Below are positions 9,413 through 16,798 of a stretch of DNA of 64,000 nt, in pieces (the first letter of the stretch is position 1; each line of letters starts with the position of its first letter). The DNA is taken from contig JAXHLO010000026.1 of the NCBI GenBank assembly GCA_034522075.1, positions 1-64,000 of the forward strand. The letters run 5' to 3'. The translations under genes and the position numbers were made by a program. The stretch is from UBA7803 sp034522075. Lineage in GTDB: Bacteria; Pseudomonadota; Gammaproteobacteria; Pseudomonadales; Azotimanducaceae. The notes below the pieces were generated by a model. The model saw only the letters and a program-made list of their open reading frames with translations, was not told the origin of the DNA and did no database searches.

Positions 9413-10244
9413 AGGTCGGCTGGCGCTTCTCCACGAACGCCTTGGCAGCCTCCCGGTGATCTTCGGTCAGGCCGGTGTGCACGTGATGAGTCGCCTCCAG
9501 ATCCAGGCACTGCAGCACATCGGCGCCCATGGCGGCCCGATTGAGATTTTCCTTCATGTAGCGGTAGGCCACCGGCGGGCCATCGGCCAGACGCCGGGCC
9601 AGAGCCAGGGTGGCGGACTCCAGTTCCGCCGCCGGTACCACCTGATTGGCGATGCCGAGGCGCAGGCACTCCTCGGCGGGCACGCGATCCGAGAGGAAAT
9701 AGATCTCCCGGGCCTTGGCACTGCCCACCATGTGGGTGAGGAAGAAGGTGCCGCCGTAGTCACCACTGAAACCTACCCGGCCGAATGCCGAAGTGATGAA
9801 CGCGGTATCGGCCATGATGCGCAGATCCGCTGCCAGGGCCAGAGCCATCCCGGCCCCCGCCGCCGCACCCGGCAGGCTGGCCAGAACCGGCTTGGGCATG
9901 AGGAACATACGCCCGGCGGTGGCCCGCTGATTGAGGCGCTGGGCGTGGATGCGCTCGTCCAGGGTCGCGGCCGCGCCGGCGGTAGCGCCGCTGTCGCCGC
10001 TGCCCGCCATGCCTTTCACGTCTCCCCCGGCACAGAAGGCGCCGCCGGCGCCGGTGAGCACTACACAGCGCACGCTGGGCGTACGCTCGGCATGATCGAG
10101 CGCGCGTGCCAGGGCGGCATTCATGTCGCCGGACATGGCATTGCGGGCCTCGGGGCGGTTCAGCGTCAGGACTGCGACGCCGTCTTCCTCCCAGGCCAGC
10201 AGGTGATCGCTGTCGATACCGGTGTCGATGGTGGTTCTGCTCAT
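9399..10244 (-). CDS. Enoyl-CoA hydratase/isomerase family protein
   Basis: A 281-aa crotonase-fold protein. The N-terminal block VAVLTLNRPEARNAMSG, the oxyanion loop AGGAFCAGGDVKGM (about 64-77), PGAAAGAGMALALAADLRI and VGFSGDYGGTFFL are diagnostic. It likely hydrates or isomerises an acyl-CoA in fatty- or aromatic-acid catabolism. The conserved Glu of classic hydratases seems to be in or near the GDYGGT segment as Asp, a pattern seen in many paralogues of unsettled specificity. The start at 10244 is inside a longer open frame, and the upstream extension has no homology-like character. It faces the LDH2-type dehydrogenase across a 75-bp region with a palindrome. Confidence 0.85.
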   Translation of the reverse strand: MSRTTIDTGIDSDHLLAWEEDGVAVLTLNRPEARNAMSGDMNAALARALDHAERTPSVRCVVLTGAGGAFCAGGDVKGMAGSGDSGATAGAAATLDERIHAQRLNQRATAGRMFLMPKPVLASLPGAAAGAGMALALAADLRIMADTAFITSAFGRVGFSGDYGGTFFLTHMVGSAKAREIYFLSDRVPAEECLRLGIANQVVPAAELESATLALARRLADGPPVAYRYMKENLNRAAMGADVLQCLDLEATHHVHTGLTEDHREAAKAFVEKRQPTFSGR

Positions 10245-10278
10245 GACGCTCTCCCTCGCTGTTGATCGCTCACACCCG

Positions 10279-10298
10279 CTGATAGGGTAATCTATCAG
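10279..10298. promoter_or_regulatory. 20-bp palindrome between divergent genes, candidate operator
   Basis: Perfect 7-6-7 inverted repeat CTGATAG-GGTAAT-CTATCAG centred between the hydratase start (10244, minus) and the dehydrogenase start (10320, plus). Its size and symmetry suit a dimeric regulator such as GntR or TetR. No cognate regulator is adjacent. The repeat lies about 22 bp upstream of the plus-strand ATG, where it would block transcription or translation initiation. Confidence 0.5.
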
Positions 10299-10319
10299 GA
10301 AACTTCGGAGTACCGGCCC

Positions 10320-11386
10320 ATGCTGATCGACGCCAGCACCCTGCGCGAATTCGTTGCGCGGATTTTCATCGCCGCCGGCAGTGCCGAAGCCGAAGCCCGC
10401 GCCGTGGCCGATCATCTGGTTGAGGCCAATCTCAAAGGCCATGACAGCCATGGCGTGGGCATGATCCCCGCCTACGTGGCCAACATCCGCAATGGCCTGC
10501 TGCAGCCTGCGGCCCGTGCCGACGTGGTGCGCGACAAGGGGGCCGTGCTGCTGGTGGACGGCGGCATGGGTTTCGGTCAGGTGGTGGGTCAGCAGGCCAC
10601 GGACCTGGCGCTGGAGCGGGTCAGGGACACCGGCGTAGTCTGCGCCGGGGTGCGTAATTGCCATCATCTGGGCCGCATCGGCGCCTATGGCGAGCGCTGC
10701 GGCGAGGCCGGCTACGTATCTGTGCATTTCGTCAACGTGGTGGGGCATCCGCCGCAGGTGTCCCCATACGGCGGCCGCGAACGGCGCATGACCACCAATC
10801 CGTTCTGCTGTGTCGTGCCGCGTCCAGGCCGCGAACCGCTGGTTCTCGATATGGCCACCAGTGCCATTGCGCTGGGCAAGGTGCGGGTCGGCCAGTATCG
10901 AAGGGCGAAGCGGTACCCGACGGCGCCCTGCTCGACCACGAAGGGCTGCCGACCAACGATGCCGGCGTCATGTTCGGTGAACCGCTGGGCTCGCTGGGCC
11001 CTTTCGGCGGCCACAAGGGCTATGGGCTGGCGGTGATGTGCGAGTTGCTCGGTGGTGCGCTGGCCGGCGAATGGACTGCCCAGCCCGGCAACCCCCGGGA
11101 CAATACCATCGTCAATCACATGCTGATGTTCGTCCTCGACCCGGCCGCATTCGGCGGCCTGCAGCGATTTCACGACGAAGTCCAGGAAATGGTGGATTAT
11201 CTGCACAGCACCACCCCGGCCAGCGGCTTCGATCGGGTCCGCGTGCCCGGGGAGCCGGAGCAGGAAAGCCGGGCCGCGCGGCTGGCCGACGGCATCCCCA
11301 TCGACGACAACAGCTGGAGCGGCATCATGAAGGCTGCCGGGGTGGCCGGTCTGGCCGAAGGCGAGATCGAGACACTACTTAGCTGA
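10320..11386 (+). CDS. Malate/L-lactate dehydrogenase (LDH2) family, one frameshift
   Basis: NAD(P)-dependent 2-hydroxyacid dehydrogenase of the LDH2/MDH2 type, unrelated to Rossmann-fold dehydrogenases. Motifs: GHDSHGVGMIPAYV (about 40-53), NCHHLGRIGAYGE with the catalytic His, MTTNPFCCVVP, LDMATSAIALGKV, then after the break SKGEAVPDGALLD, LGPFGGHKGYGLAVMCELL. The length is 1067 nt, one short of a multiple of three, and the frame shifts at about 10895 between GKVRV and SKGEAVP, so one missing base restores a 355-aa protein. The ATG at 10320 has GGAG 10 nt upstream. Possible substrates are malate, lactate, ureidoglycolate or sulfolactate. Confidence 0.8.
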
Positions 11387-11433
11387 AGCGGCTGGTGGAC
11401 CTCGAGCGCCGCTTGGGGTTAACTTGCCGGGCT

Positions 11434-11871
11434 ATGACTACCACACCAGACAGCAGGGAACCCTCGTTGACTGCCACCGACATCAAACGCGCCGGCCTCA
11501 AGGTCACGCTGCCCAGGCTCAAGGTTCTGGAGGTGCTGGAGAATGCCGACCCGCATCACCTGAGCGCCGAGGACGTCTACAAAGCCCTGCTCGACACGGA
11601 TGACTCCGTGGGTCTTGCCACCGTCTATCGCGTGCTGACCCAGTTCGAAGCCGCCGGTATCGTGCAGCGGCACAACTTTGCTGATGGCCACGCCGTCTAC
11701 GAGCTCGCCCCGGACGAACATCACGACCACATGGTGGACGTGGATTCCGGGCAGGTTCTCGAGTTCGTCAACGACCGCATCGAAAAGCTGCAGCGCGAAA
11801 TCGCCGCGGAGAACGGTTACGAACTGGTGGACCACGAGCTGGTGCTCTACGTGCGCAAGCGCCGGAAATAG
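11434..11871 (+). CDS. fur: Ferric uptake regulator Fur without any cysteine
   Basis: Iron-responsive repressor, 145 aa. The winged helix (TATDIKRAGLKVTLPRLKVLEVLE...LATVYRVLTQFEAAGIV) is followed by the metal-binding/dimerisation half, HHDHMVDVDSGQVLEF. In E. coli Fur the equivalent place has the CxxC that binds structural zinc. Here both positions are Asp/Ser, and the 145 residues hold no Cys at all. Pseudomonas-type Furs are known to have fewer cysteines and still work. The His/Glu/Asp ligands (HHDH, FNDR..E equivalents, DHELVLYVR) are kept. The upstream dehydrogenase stop is 48 nt away. A Fur-like box is present at 60655 in this window. Confidence 0.88.
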   Translation: MTTTPDSREPSLTATDIKRAGLKVTLPRLKVLEVLENADPHHLSAEDVYKALLDTDDSVGLATVYRVLTQFEAAGIVQRHNFADGHAVYELAPDEHHDHMVDVDSGQVLEFVNDRIEKLQREIAAENGYELVDHELVLYVRKRRK

Positions 11872-11898
11872 CCGCACCGCCCGGGGCGCGGCGCAGAT

Positions 11899-12738
11899 TC
11901 AGTCGATCTCTACCAGTTGCCGGTAGCTGCGCATGTGCCGGCGCGCGGCGAGTTCGTCGCCCAGCAACTCGAAGATCCGCGCCAGATTGAAGTGCGCGTC
12001 GGGCACGGCCGGTGCACGCAGATAGTAGTCGGCGGCAGATTCCAGCTCATTGAGCTCGTCGAACACCGTACCCAGGTTGTACAGCGCAAGCTGGTGATTG
12101 GGCACCAGGTCGAGGGCCGTCTCGTAGCGGCGCTTGGCACGCTTGAGATCGCCGTGCAGCTGCAGCAGCCGCCCCAGGTTGACGTAGGCATCGGCGTTGC
12201 GGGGATTGAGCTCAATGGACCGGGCGTAGGCGTCCATGGCCCGCGGCGAACTCACTTCCTCCAGGTCGAGACCCAGGTTGTACCAGTCGTCACTGTCCAG
12301 GGAATCCGGTTCACGGGCGATGATGTCTGCGGCGTTGTCCTCGCCGGCCAGGCGCACCACCTGCCGGGCGGGCGGTGCCTGTTCGAAGTCGAAATGGTTC
12401 TGCCCGGTTTCCGCCTCCCACAGGCGGTTGTCTTCCCGGACCAGCACGTTGTTGCCGTCGGCAAAAACGCGTACCGCGGCCAGGCCTTTGTCGTGCTGCA
12501 ACCCGGAGCGCACTTTGAGCAGGGCGCGCAACGCCCGACGGCTCGACACCCGGGATTCCAGCAACCCTTTGGCGGTGCGCAGCAGCACCACGTCCTGAAA
12601 GCCGAAGCGGTATTCGCCGCGCTCACCGCGGCGCGGCGCCAGCAGGGCACGGCGGACGAAGTGACGAACCTGGGAGGGTTTCAGACCGATGAGGTCGGAG
12701 ACTTCGTTCGTGGTGTAACCGCTCATGAACGGGCTCAT
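11899..12738 (-). CDS. MerR-like helix-turn-helix protein with C-terminal TPR repeats
   Basis: A 279-aa two-domain protein. Residues ~5-75 form a MerR-type winged helix (YTTNEVSDLIGLKPSQVRHFV...YRFGFQDVVLLRTAKGLL). A beta-rich linker (VRVFADGNNVLVREDNRLWEAETGQ) leads to at least three TPR units in the second half (DWYNLGLDLEE..., ADAYVNLGRLLQLHGDLKRA, ALYNLGTVFDELNELESAADYY). Expected role: transcription regulator whose output is modulated through TPR protein contacts. ATG 12738 is chosen; 12726 and a GTG at 12747 are alternatives. It is followed on the same strand by nothing but the convergent fur gene. Confidence 0.75.
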   Translation of the reverse strand: MSPFMSGYTTNEVSDLIGLKPSQVRHFVRRALLAPRRGERGEYRFGFQDVVLLRTAKGLLESRVSSRRALRALLKVRSGLQHDKGLAAVRVFADGNNVLVREDNRLWEAETGQNHFDFEQAPPARQVVRLAGEDNAADIIAREPDSLDSDDWYNLGLDLEEVSSPRAMDAYARSIELNPRNADAYVNLGRLLQLHGDLKRAKRRYETALDLVPNHQLALYNLGTVFDELNELESAADYYLRAPAVPDAHFNLARIFELLGDELAARRHMRSYRQLVEID

Positions 12739-12790
12739 GGACCCCACTGTGACTTCCCCGTGACTGACAGCGGCTGGCCGGCTGCTATTG

Positions 12791-12832
12791 GCCGAAGCCG
12801 CTTACGCGATGGCCGAAGCCGCTTACGCGATG
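12791..12832. repeat. Two perfect 21-bp tandem copies upstream of the MerR-TPR gene
   Basis: The unit beginning GCCGAAGCCGCTTACGCGAT occurs twice head to tail (12791-12811 and 12812-12832). It lies in the 158-bp gap between the D15 gene stop and the MerR-TPR start, about 55-95 bp upstream of the latter, so it could duplicate a binding site. It might also be a neutral slippage product. Confidence 0.6.
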
Positions 12833-12896
12833 GCGACCGCGCGCCGCCCGACCGCTGCGCGCACCGACTATAGCGTAGCCGCCGTGGGCACTCAAC

Positions 12897-14606
12897 TCAC
12901 AAGGTCTGTTTGGCCGACAGGGTGACCTCCATGCCCCGCACATCCGGGCCGCTGCGCAGGGGAAATGCCACGTCCAGATGCAGAACCAGGTCGCCGCGGG
13001 TGCGTGTGGATTCGAGCCGCAGCCCTACGCCGGCATTACTGAGCACGTCGAAGTGATCGGCGCCGCGCTCGTCCGGTACCCACGCCGGTGCCTCACCCTG
13101 GTACCAGGCGCGGCCCACATCCACGAAAGCCGCTGCCCCCAGACGGAACAGACGCCACGGGTAGAGATTGGAGTAATAACGTTCTTCCACCGTTATCAGA
13201 AAACGGCGGTCGCCGATCTGGTAGCGGTTCGGGTAACCGCGCAGGCCGTCCGAACCGCCCAGCAGGAGCTGTCGATCCAGAGTGGCATTGTGTGTCAGCG
13301 CCGCCGAGCCCTGCACCAGCAGACTCCAGGCTTCGGCCTGCTGATACCGGTAGGAGACGCCGCCCGCAGCCACCACGTTCTCGCCGCGCCGTTCATTCAG
13401 GTCGTAATAGCCGTTCAGGCGGGCCTGCACGCTCACCAGATGTTGCGGCGTCAGCCAGGCCGCATCGCTTACGCTGAAACGGCCGATGAGATGCTCCCCG
13501 GCGCCGCCGGTGGCGGAGGACGACAGGCCCAACTCGCCGTAGTAGCGCCGGCCCAGCGAGACGTCTTCAGTGCGCTGCACGTGGTCCAGGTTCATGCGTT
13601 TTTCGTGATCGTCTTCTCTGCGCTCGAAGGCCACGAACGGATAGCCGAATTCCCGGTCAGGCTGCTCCAGGGCGGGAAAGGTCTGCAACAGGCTGTCGGG
13701 CAGCTCGAAGCGCTGCTCCTCGAAGCCGTAGCCGACCAGCCATCTGTTCACGAACCGTCCTTCGAGCCCCCCGGACCAACCGCCCGCCACCCGCAGGTAG
13801 CGGGACTGGGCACTGAACTCCCAGCGCTTTTCACCCAGAAAGTACAAGCCCTCGTCACGGGTGAAGTCGTCGCCCGAGAGCACGAACGCCCGGCGCGTAT
13901 CAAGAGAGAAGAACGGATAACTCACGCTGCCCTGCAAGCGCTCGCCGTCGTCATTGTCCACGACCATCAGATTCATGGCCCAGCGGCTGTCGGCCACGTT
14001 GGGATCGGTATAGGCCACGGTATAGCCGCGCCGGTCCTCGTCTTTCTGGTAGTTGAACAGAATGCCCTTGCCGGTACCGAGCACGTTGCTGTCGCTGAGC
14101 CCGAGACCCAGGGTATTCTCGCCGCCGGAGCGGGCCACGGTGACCCGCGGCGTCAACGTCCACACGTCCCGCGTGACCACGTAGACATCCAGCTCGTCGC
14201 CGCACAGTCGACGCGGAATCACCCGCGCGTCGTAGAGATACACCTTGCGCCGCAGTATCCGTTCCGCCTCCTCCAGCCGGCGCCGGTTCACCTCCTCGCC
14301 GCTGACCACCGGCAGAACGCTGCGTACCACGTTGTCGCGCGTGCGCCAGTTGTAACGGTTGGCCAGACGCTCCAGCCAGTTTTCTTCATCTTCGAAAACA
14401 TTCTGGCGCACCACCGTGATCTCCCCGAGACGATAGGTTGCGCCGTCGGGCAATTCGTCCAGGGGATTGGCATTCGTATCGAACTCATAAGCGGCCAGGC
14501 CGTCAGCGTCCACTGCCGTGAGCGGCCGGCAATCCGGCTCACCGGCGGCGTGCACCAACCCCGGCAGCAGCAGGAGCACCAACCACGTACGCGCCCAACT
14601 CTCCAT
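12897..14606 (-). CDS. BamA/TamA-like (D15, surface antigen) outer-membrane protein
   Basis: A 569-aa Omp85-superfamily protein. A signal peptide starts at ATG 14606 (ESWARTWLVLLLLPGLVHA). A POTRA-like region (about 60-180) includes GEITVVRQNVFEDEENWLERLANRYNW and RRRLEEAERILRRKVYLYDA, ending in VYVVTRDVWTLTP. The rest is beta-barrel with alternating hydrophobic strands, and LGGSDGLRGYPNRYQIGDRR matches the lid-loop (V)RGY/F motif of D15 proteins. It has fewer POTRAs than BamA, so it is more like TamA or another accessory Omp85 member. The C-terminal residue is Leu, not the usual Phe. Upstream and on the same strand is the sirtuin gene, 18 nt away. Confidence 0.8.
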   Translation of the reverse strand: MESWARTWLVLLLLPGLVHAAGEPDCRPLTAVDADGLAAYEFDTNANPLDELPDGATYRLGEITVVRQNVFEDEENWLERLANRYNWRTRDNVVRSVLPVVSGEEVNRRRLEEAERILRRKVYLYDARVIPRRLCGDELDVYVVTRDVWTLTPRVTVARSGGENTLGLGLSDSNVLGTGKGILFNYQKDEDRRGYTVAYTDPNVADSRWAMNLMVVDNDDGERLQGSVSYPFFSLDTRRAFVLSGDDFTRDEGLYFLGEKRWEFSAQSRYLRVAGGWSGGLEGRFVNRWLVGYGFEEQRFELPDSLLQTFPALEQPDREFGYPFVAFERREDDHEKRMNLDHVQRTEDVSLGRRYYGELGLSSSATGGAGEHLIGRFSVSDAAWLTPQHLVSVQARLNGYYDLNERRGENVVAAGGVSYRYQQAEAWSLLVQGSAALTHNATLDRQLLLGGSDGLRGYPNRYQIGDRRFLITVEERYYSNLYPWRLFRLGAAAFVDVGRAWYQGEAPAWVPDERGADHFDVLSNAGVGLRLESTRTRGDLVLHLDVAFPLRSGPDVRGMEVTLSAKQTL

Positions 14607-14623
14607 CACGGCCTTTTTACCGC

Positions 14624-15475
14624 TCAAGCACCGGCACCTTGTGCCGCTGCGGGAATCAATGCCCCGGCCAGCGCGGGCAATGCCGCCGCACAGTCGACTT
14701 CGACCTTCACGTTGAGCCAAGCGTCTGCCCGGGTAACACCCTGATTCACGGCAGCCAGCGGGATACCCAGCTCCCGCGCGCGGCGGCAGAAGCGGAAACT
14801 GGAGAACACCATCAGGGAAGACCCTACGATCAGCACCGCGTCAGCGGATTCGATGAGCGCATAAGCCTGGGCCACCCGCGGCCGCGGCACGGAATCACCG
14901 TAGAACACCACGTCGGGCTTGAGCCGTCCGCCGCAGGCAAGGCAGACGGGTACGGCGAAGGCGGACAGATCGACGGATCCGGCCAGGTCTGCGTCGCCGT
15001 CCGGCGCTGCAGCGGCGCTGACCTCGCGCAGAAACGCATTGTCCTGCTCCAGACGCTCCTGCAGCCGCCGGCGTGATGACCGTGTACCGCAGTCGAGGCA
15101 GACCACGGTTGCCAGCGATCCGTGCAGCTCCAGCACGTCCCGGTGCCCGGCCTGCTGATGCAGACCATCCACGTTCTGGGTGATCAGGCCCGCGACGATG
15201 CCGGCCTGCTCCAGTTCCGCCAGAGCCTGGTGGGCGGCATTGGGCCGCGCGCGCGCCATCACGGGCCAGCCGAGCATGCTGCGCGCCCAGTAACGCCGCC
15301 GGGCGGACTCGCTGGCGACGAAGTCCTGCATCTGCATCGGCGGCGGGCGCTTCCAGCCGCCGGCCGCGTCACGGTAGTCGCCGATGCCGGACGCCGTGCT
15401 GCAGCCTGCGCCGCTGATGACCACCACACGGCGGCCGCCATCCACCCACTCGAGCAACGGCGCCAGTGGGGACAT
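14624..15475 (-). CDS. Sir2-family NAD-dependent protein deacylase
   Basis: A 283-aa sirtuin that removes acyl groups from lysines with NAD. NAD-binding GAGCSTASGIGDYR lies at about 22-35, TQNVDGLHQQAG at about 99-110, catalytic His in ELHGSLATVVC, and the zinc site is CLDC...CLACGG. KPDVVFYGDSVP and GSSLMVFSSFRFC complete the fold. The GIGDYR and VVFYGD variants fit class II (SIRT4-like) sirtuins, which are often lipoamidases or ADP-ribosyl transferases more than simple deacetylases (family knowledge). Its ATG overlaps the stop of the upstream serine hydrolase by one base (TGATG), so the two are co-translated. Confidence 0.88.
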   Translation of the reverse strand: MSPLAPLLEWVDGGRRVVVISGAGCSTASGIGDYRDAAGGWKRPPPMQMQDFVASESARRRYWARSMLGWPVMARARPNAAHQALAELEQAGIVAGLITQNVDGLHQQAGHRDVLELHGSLATVVCLDCGTRSSRRRLQERLEQDNAFLREVSAAAAPDGDADLAGSVDLSAFAVPVCLACGGRLKPDVVFYGDSVPRPRVAQAYALIESADAVLIVGSSLMVFSSFRFCRRARELGIPLAAVNQGVTRADAWLNVKVEVDCAAALPALAGALIPAAAQGAGA

Positions 15476-16662
15476 CAGCGGCGCAGCCGATCCACGGCAC
15501 GCAGCGCTGCCCGGGCAATGAGCGGCATATGACTGTTGCCCATGGGCGTCCCCGCGGCACTGTTCAGGGTCAACGCCACGGCCAGTTCCCGGGTCGGATC
15601 GCAGAACGCCCCGCTGCCGCCGTAACCGTAGTGGCCGAAGGCGGCCGGTGCGGAGCGGCCGATAGTGAACACACGGTGATAACCCAGGCGCCAGTGCATG
15701 GGAATGAACAGCACCCGGTCGCGCTTGCGGCTGCGCACCTGGGTGATCTCCCGGACGCGCTCCTCGCTCAGCAGGCGCACCCCGTCCAACTCGCCGCCGC
15801 CGGCGAGCATGGCGTACATCCGCGCCAGTGAGCGGGCGGTGAACTGGCCGTTGGCCGCAGGAATCACGGCCTGAACGGTGGCCTCGTCGTTCCAGTCGAA
15901 TGGCTCACTGAACGGGTTCAGAGCCGAGCGGAATTCGCCCAGATCGACGCCCGCCATGCCGAGCCCGGTTTCCAGCCACTCCCGGGCCTTCTGCTGCCAC
16001 TCCGGGACTTCGCCGGCTGGCTTCGAGACGCCATGGGTCAATTCGGCGCGCCGGTACAATTGATTGTGGGGCATACCGAAGTACATGCCGTCCAGACCCA
16101 ACGGGTCGGCAAGCTCTTCCTGCAGCACGCGCTGCAGCGATCGGCCGCTGATTTCCTCGATGAGACCGCCGATGAGCCAGCCGTAGGTCAGGGCGTGATA
16201 ACCGTGGCCATCCCCCGGCGCATGGACGGGCTCGGCATCGGCAATCAGCGCCTTCATATGCGCCCAGTCGAGCATTTCCGAGGGATGCTCTATCAGATCG
16301 GTAATACGATACAGGCCGGCTTCGTGACACAGCGCCTGGCGGATGGTGATGGCTTCCTTGCCGCGGCAGCCGAAGGCCGGCCAGTGCCGGGCGATGGGGT
16401 CGTCGTAGGCCGCCTTGCCCTGATCCACCAGAATGTGCAGCAGGGTAGAGAGCACGCCCTTGCCGGTGGAGAACACCGGCGCGGTGGTATCGGAGCGCCA
16501 GGGGTTGCCGGCGGCATCCTTGATGCCGCCCCAGACGTCCACCACGGGTTTGCCCAGATGATAGACGCACACGGCGGAACCGGCGTGCTGATCGCGCGGA
16601 ATCTGGCGAATGAGCGCCGATGCCACATCGGCGTAATCCGGATGTACGGTACCATCGAGCAT
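15475..16662 (-). CDS. Serine hydrolase, EstB-like beta-lactamase family
   Basis: A 395-aa member of the family VIII esterases/beta-lactamase-related proteins. STGK (in PVFSTGKGVLSTLLHILVDQG, about residue 68) is the nucleophile/Lys motif, YGWLIGGLIEEISGR carries the second-motif Tyr, and HYGYGGSGAFCDPTRELAVALTLN is the late KTG-equivalent region. No signal peptide, so it is probably an intracellular esterase. It is translationally coupled to the sirtuin. The sirtuin could act on a product or regulate it, but the link is only positional. A 17-bp palindrome lies just upstream. Confidence 0.82.
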   Translation of the reverse strand: MLDGTVHPDYADVASALIRQIPRDQHAGSAVCVYHLGKPVVDVWGGIKDAAGNPWRSDTTAPVFSTGKGVLSTLLHILVDQGKAAYDDPIARHWPAFGCRGKEAITIRQALCHEAGLYRITDLIEHPSEMLDWAHMKALIADAEPVHAPGDGHGYHALTYGWLIGGLIEEISGRSLQRVLQEELADPLGLDGMYFGMPHNQLYRRAELTHGVSKPAGEVPEWQQKAREWLETGLGMAGVDLGEFRSALNPFSEPFDWNDEATVQAVIPAANGQFTARSLARMYAMLAGGGELDGVRLLSEERVREITQVRSRKRDRVLFIPMHWRLGYHRVFTIGRSAPAAFGHYGYGGSGAFCDPTRELAVALTLNSAAGTPMGNSHMPLIARAALRAVDRLRR

Positions 16663-16680
16663 ACTTGAGATTGCATCCTG

Positions 16681-16697
16681 ATCGGGTGTGACCCGAT
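16681..16697. promoter_or_regulatory. Palindrome in divergent promoter region
   Basis: Inverted repeat ATCGGGT-GTG-ACCCGAT, 18 bp upstream of the minus-strand esterase start and 100 bp upstream of the plus-strand ATP-grasp start. Candidate operator for either gene. No regulator is encoded nearby. Confidence 0.4.
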
Positions 16698-16798
16698 TCT
16701 AGTGGCGGCACCGGCGCAGTGCACCACCCCCAACCAAGTATCTGGACCTGAATCGGGATTTGTGCGAATTTGCCCGGGAGGACGGGCCAAGGTACTGC

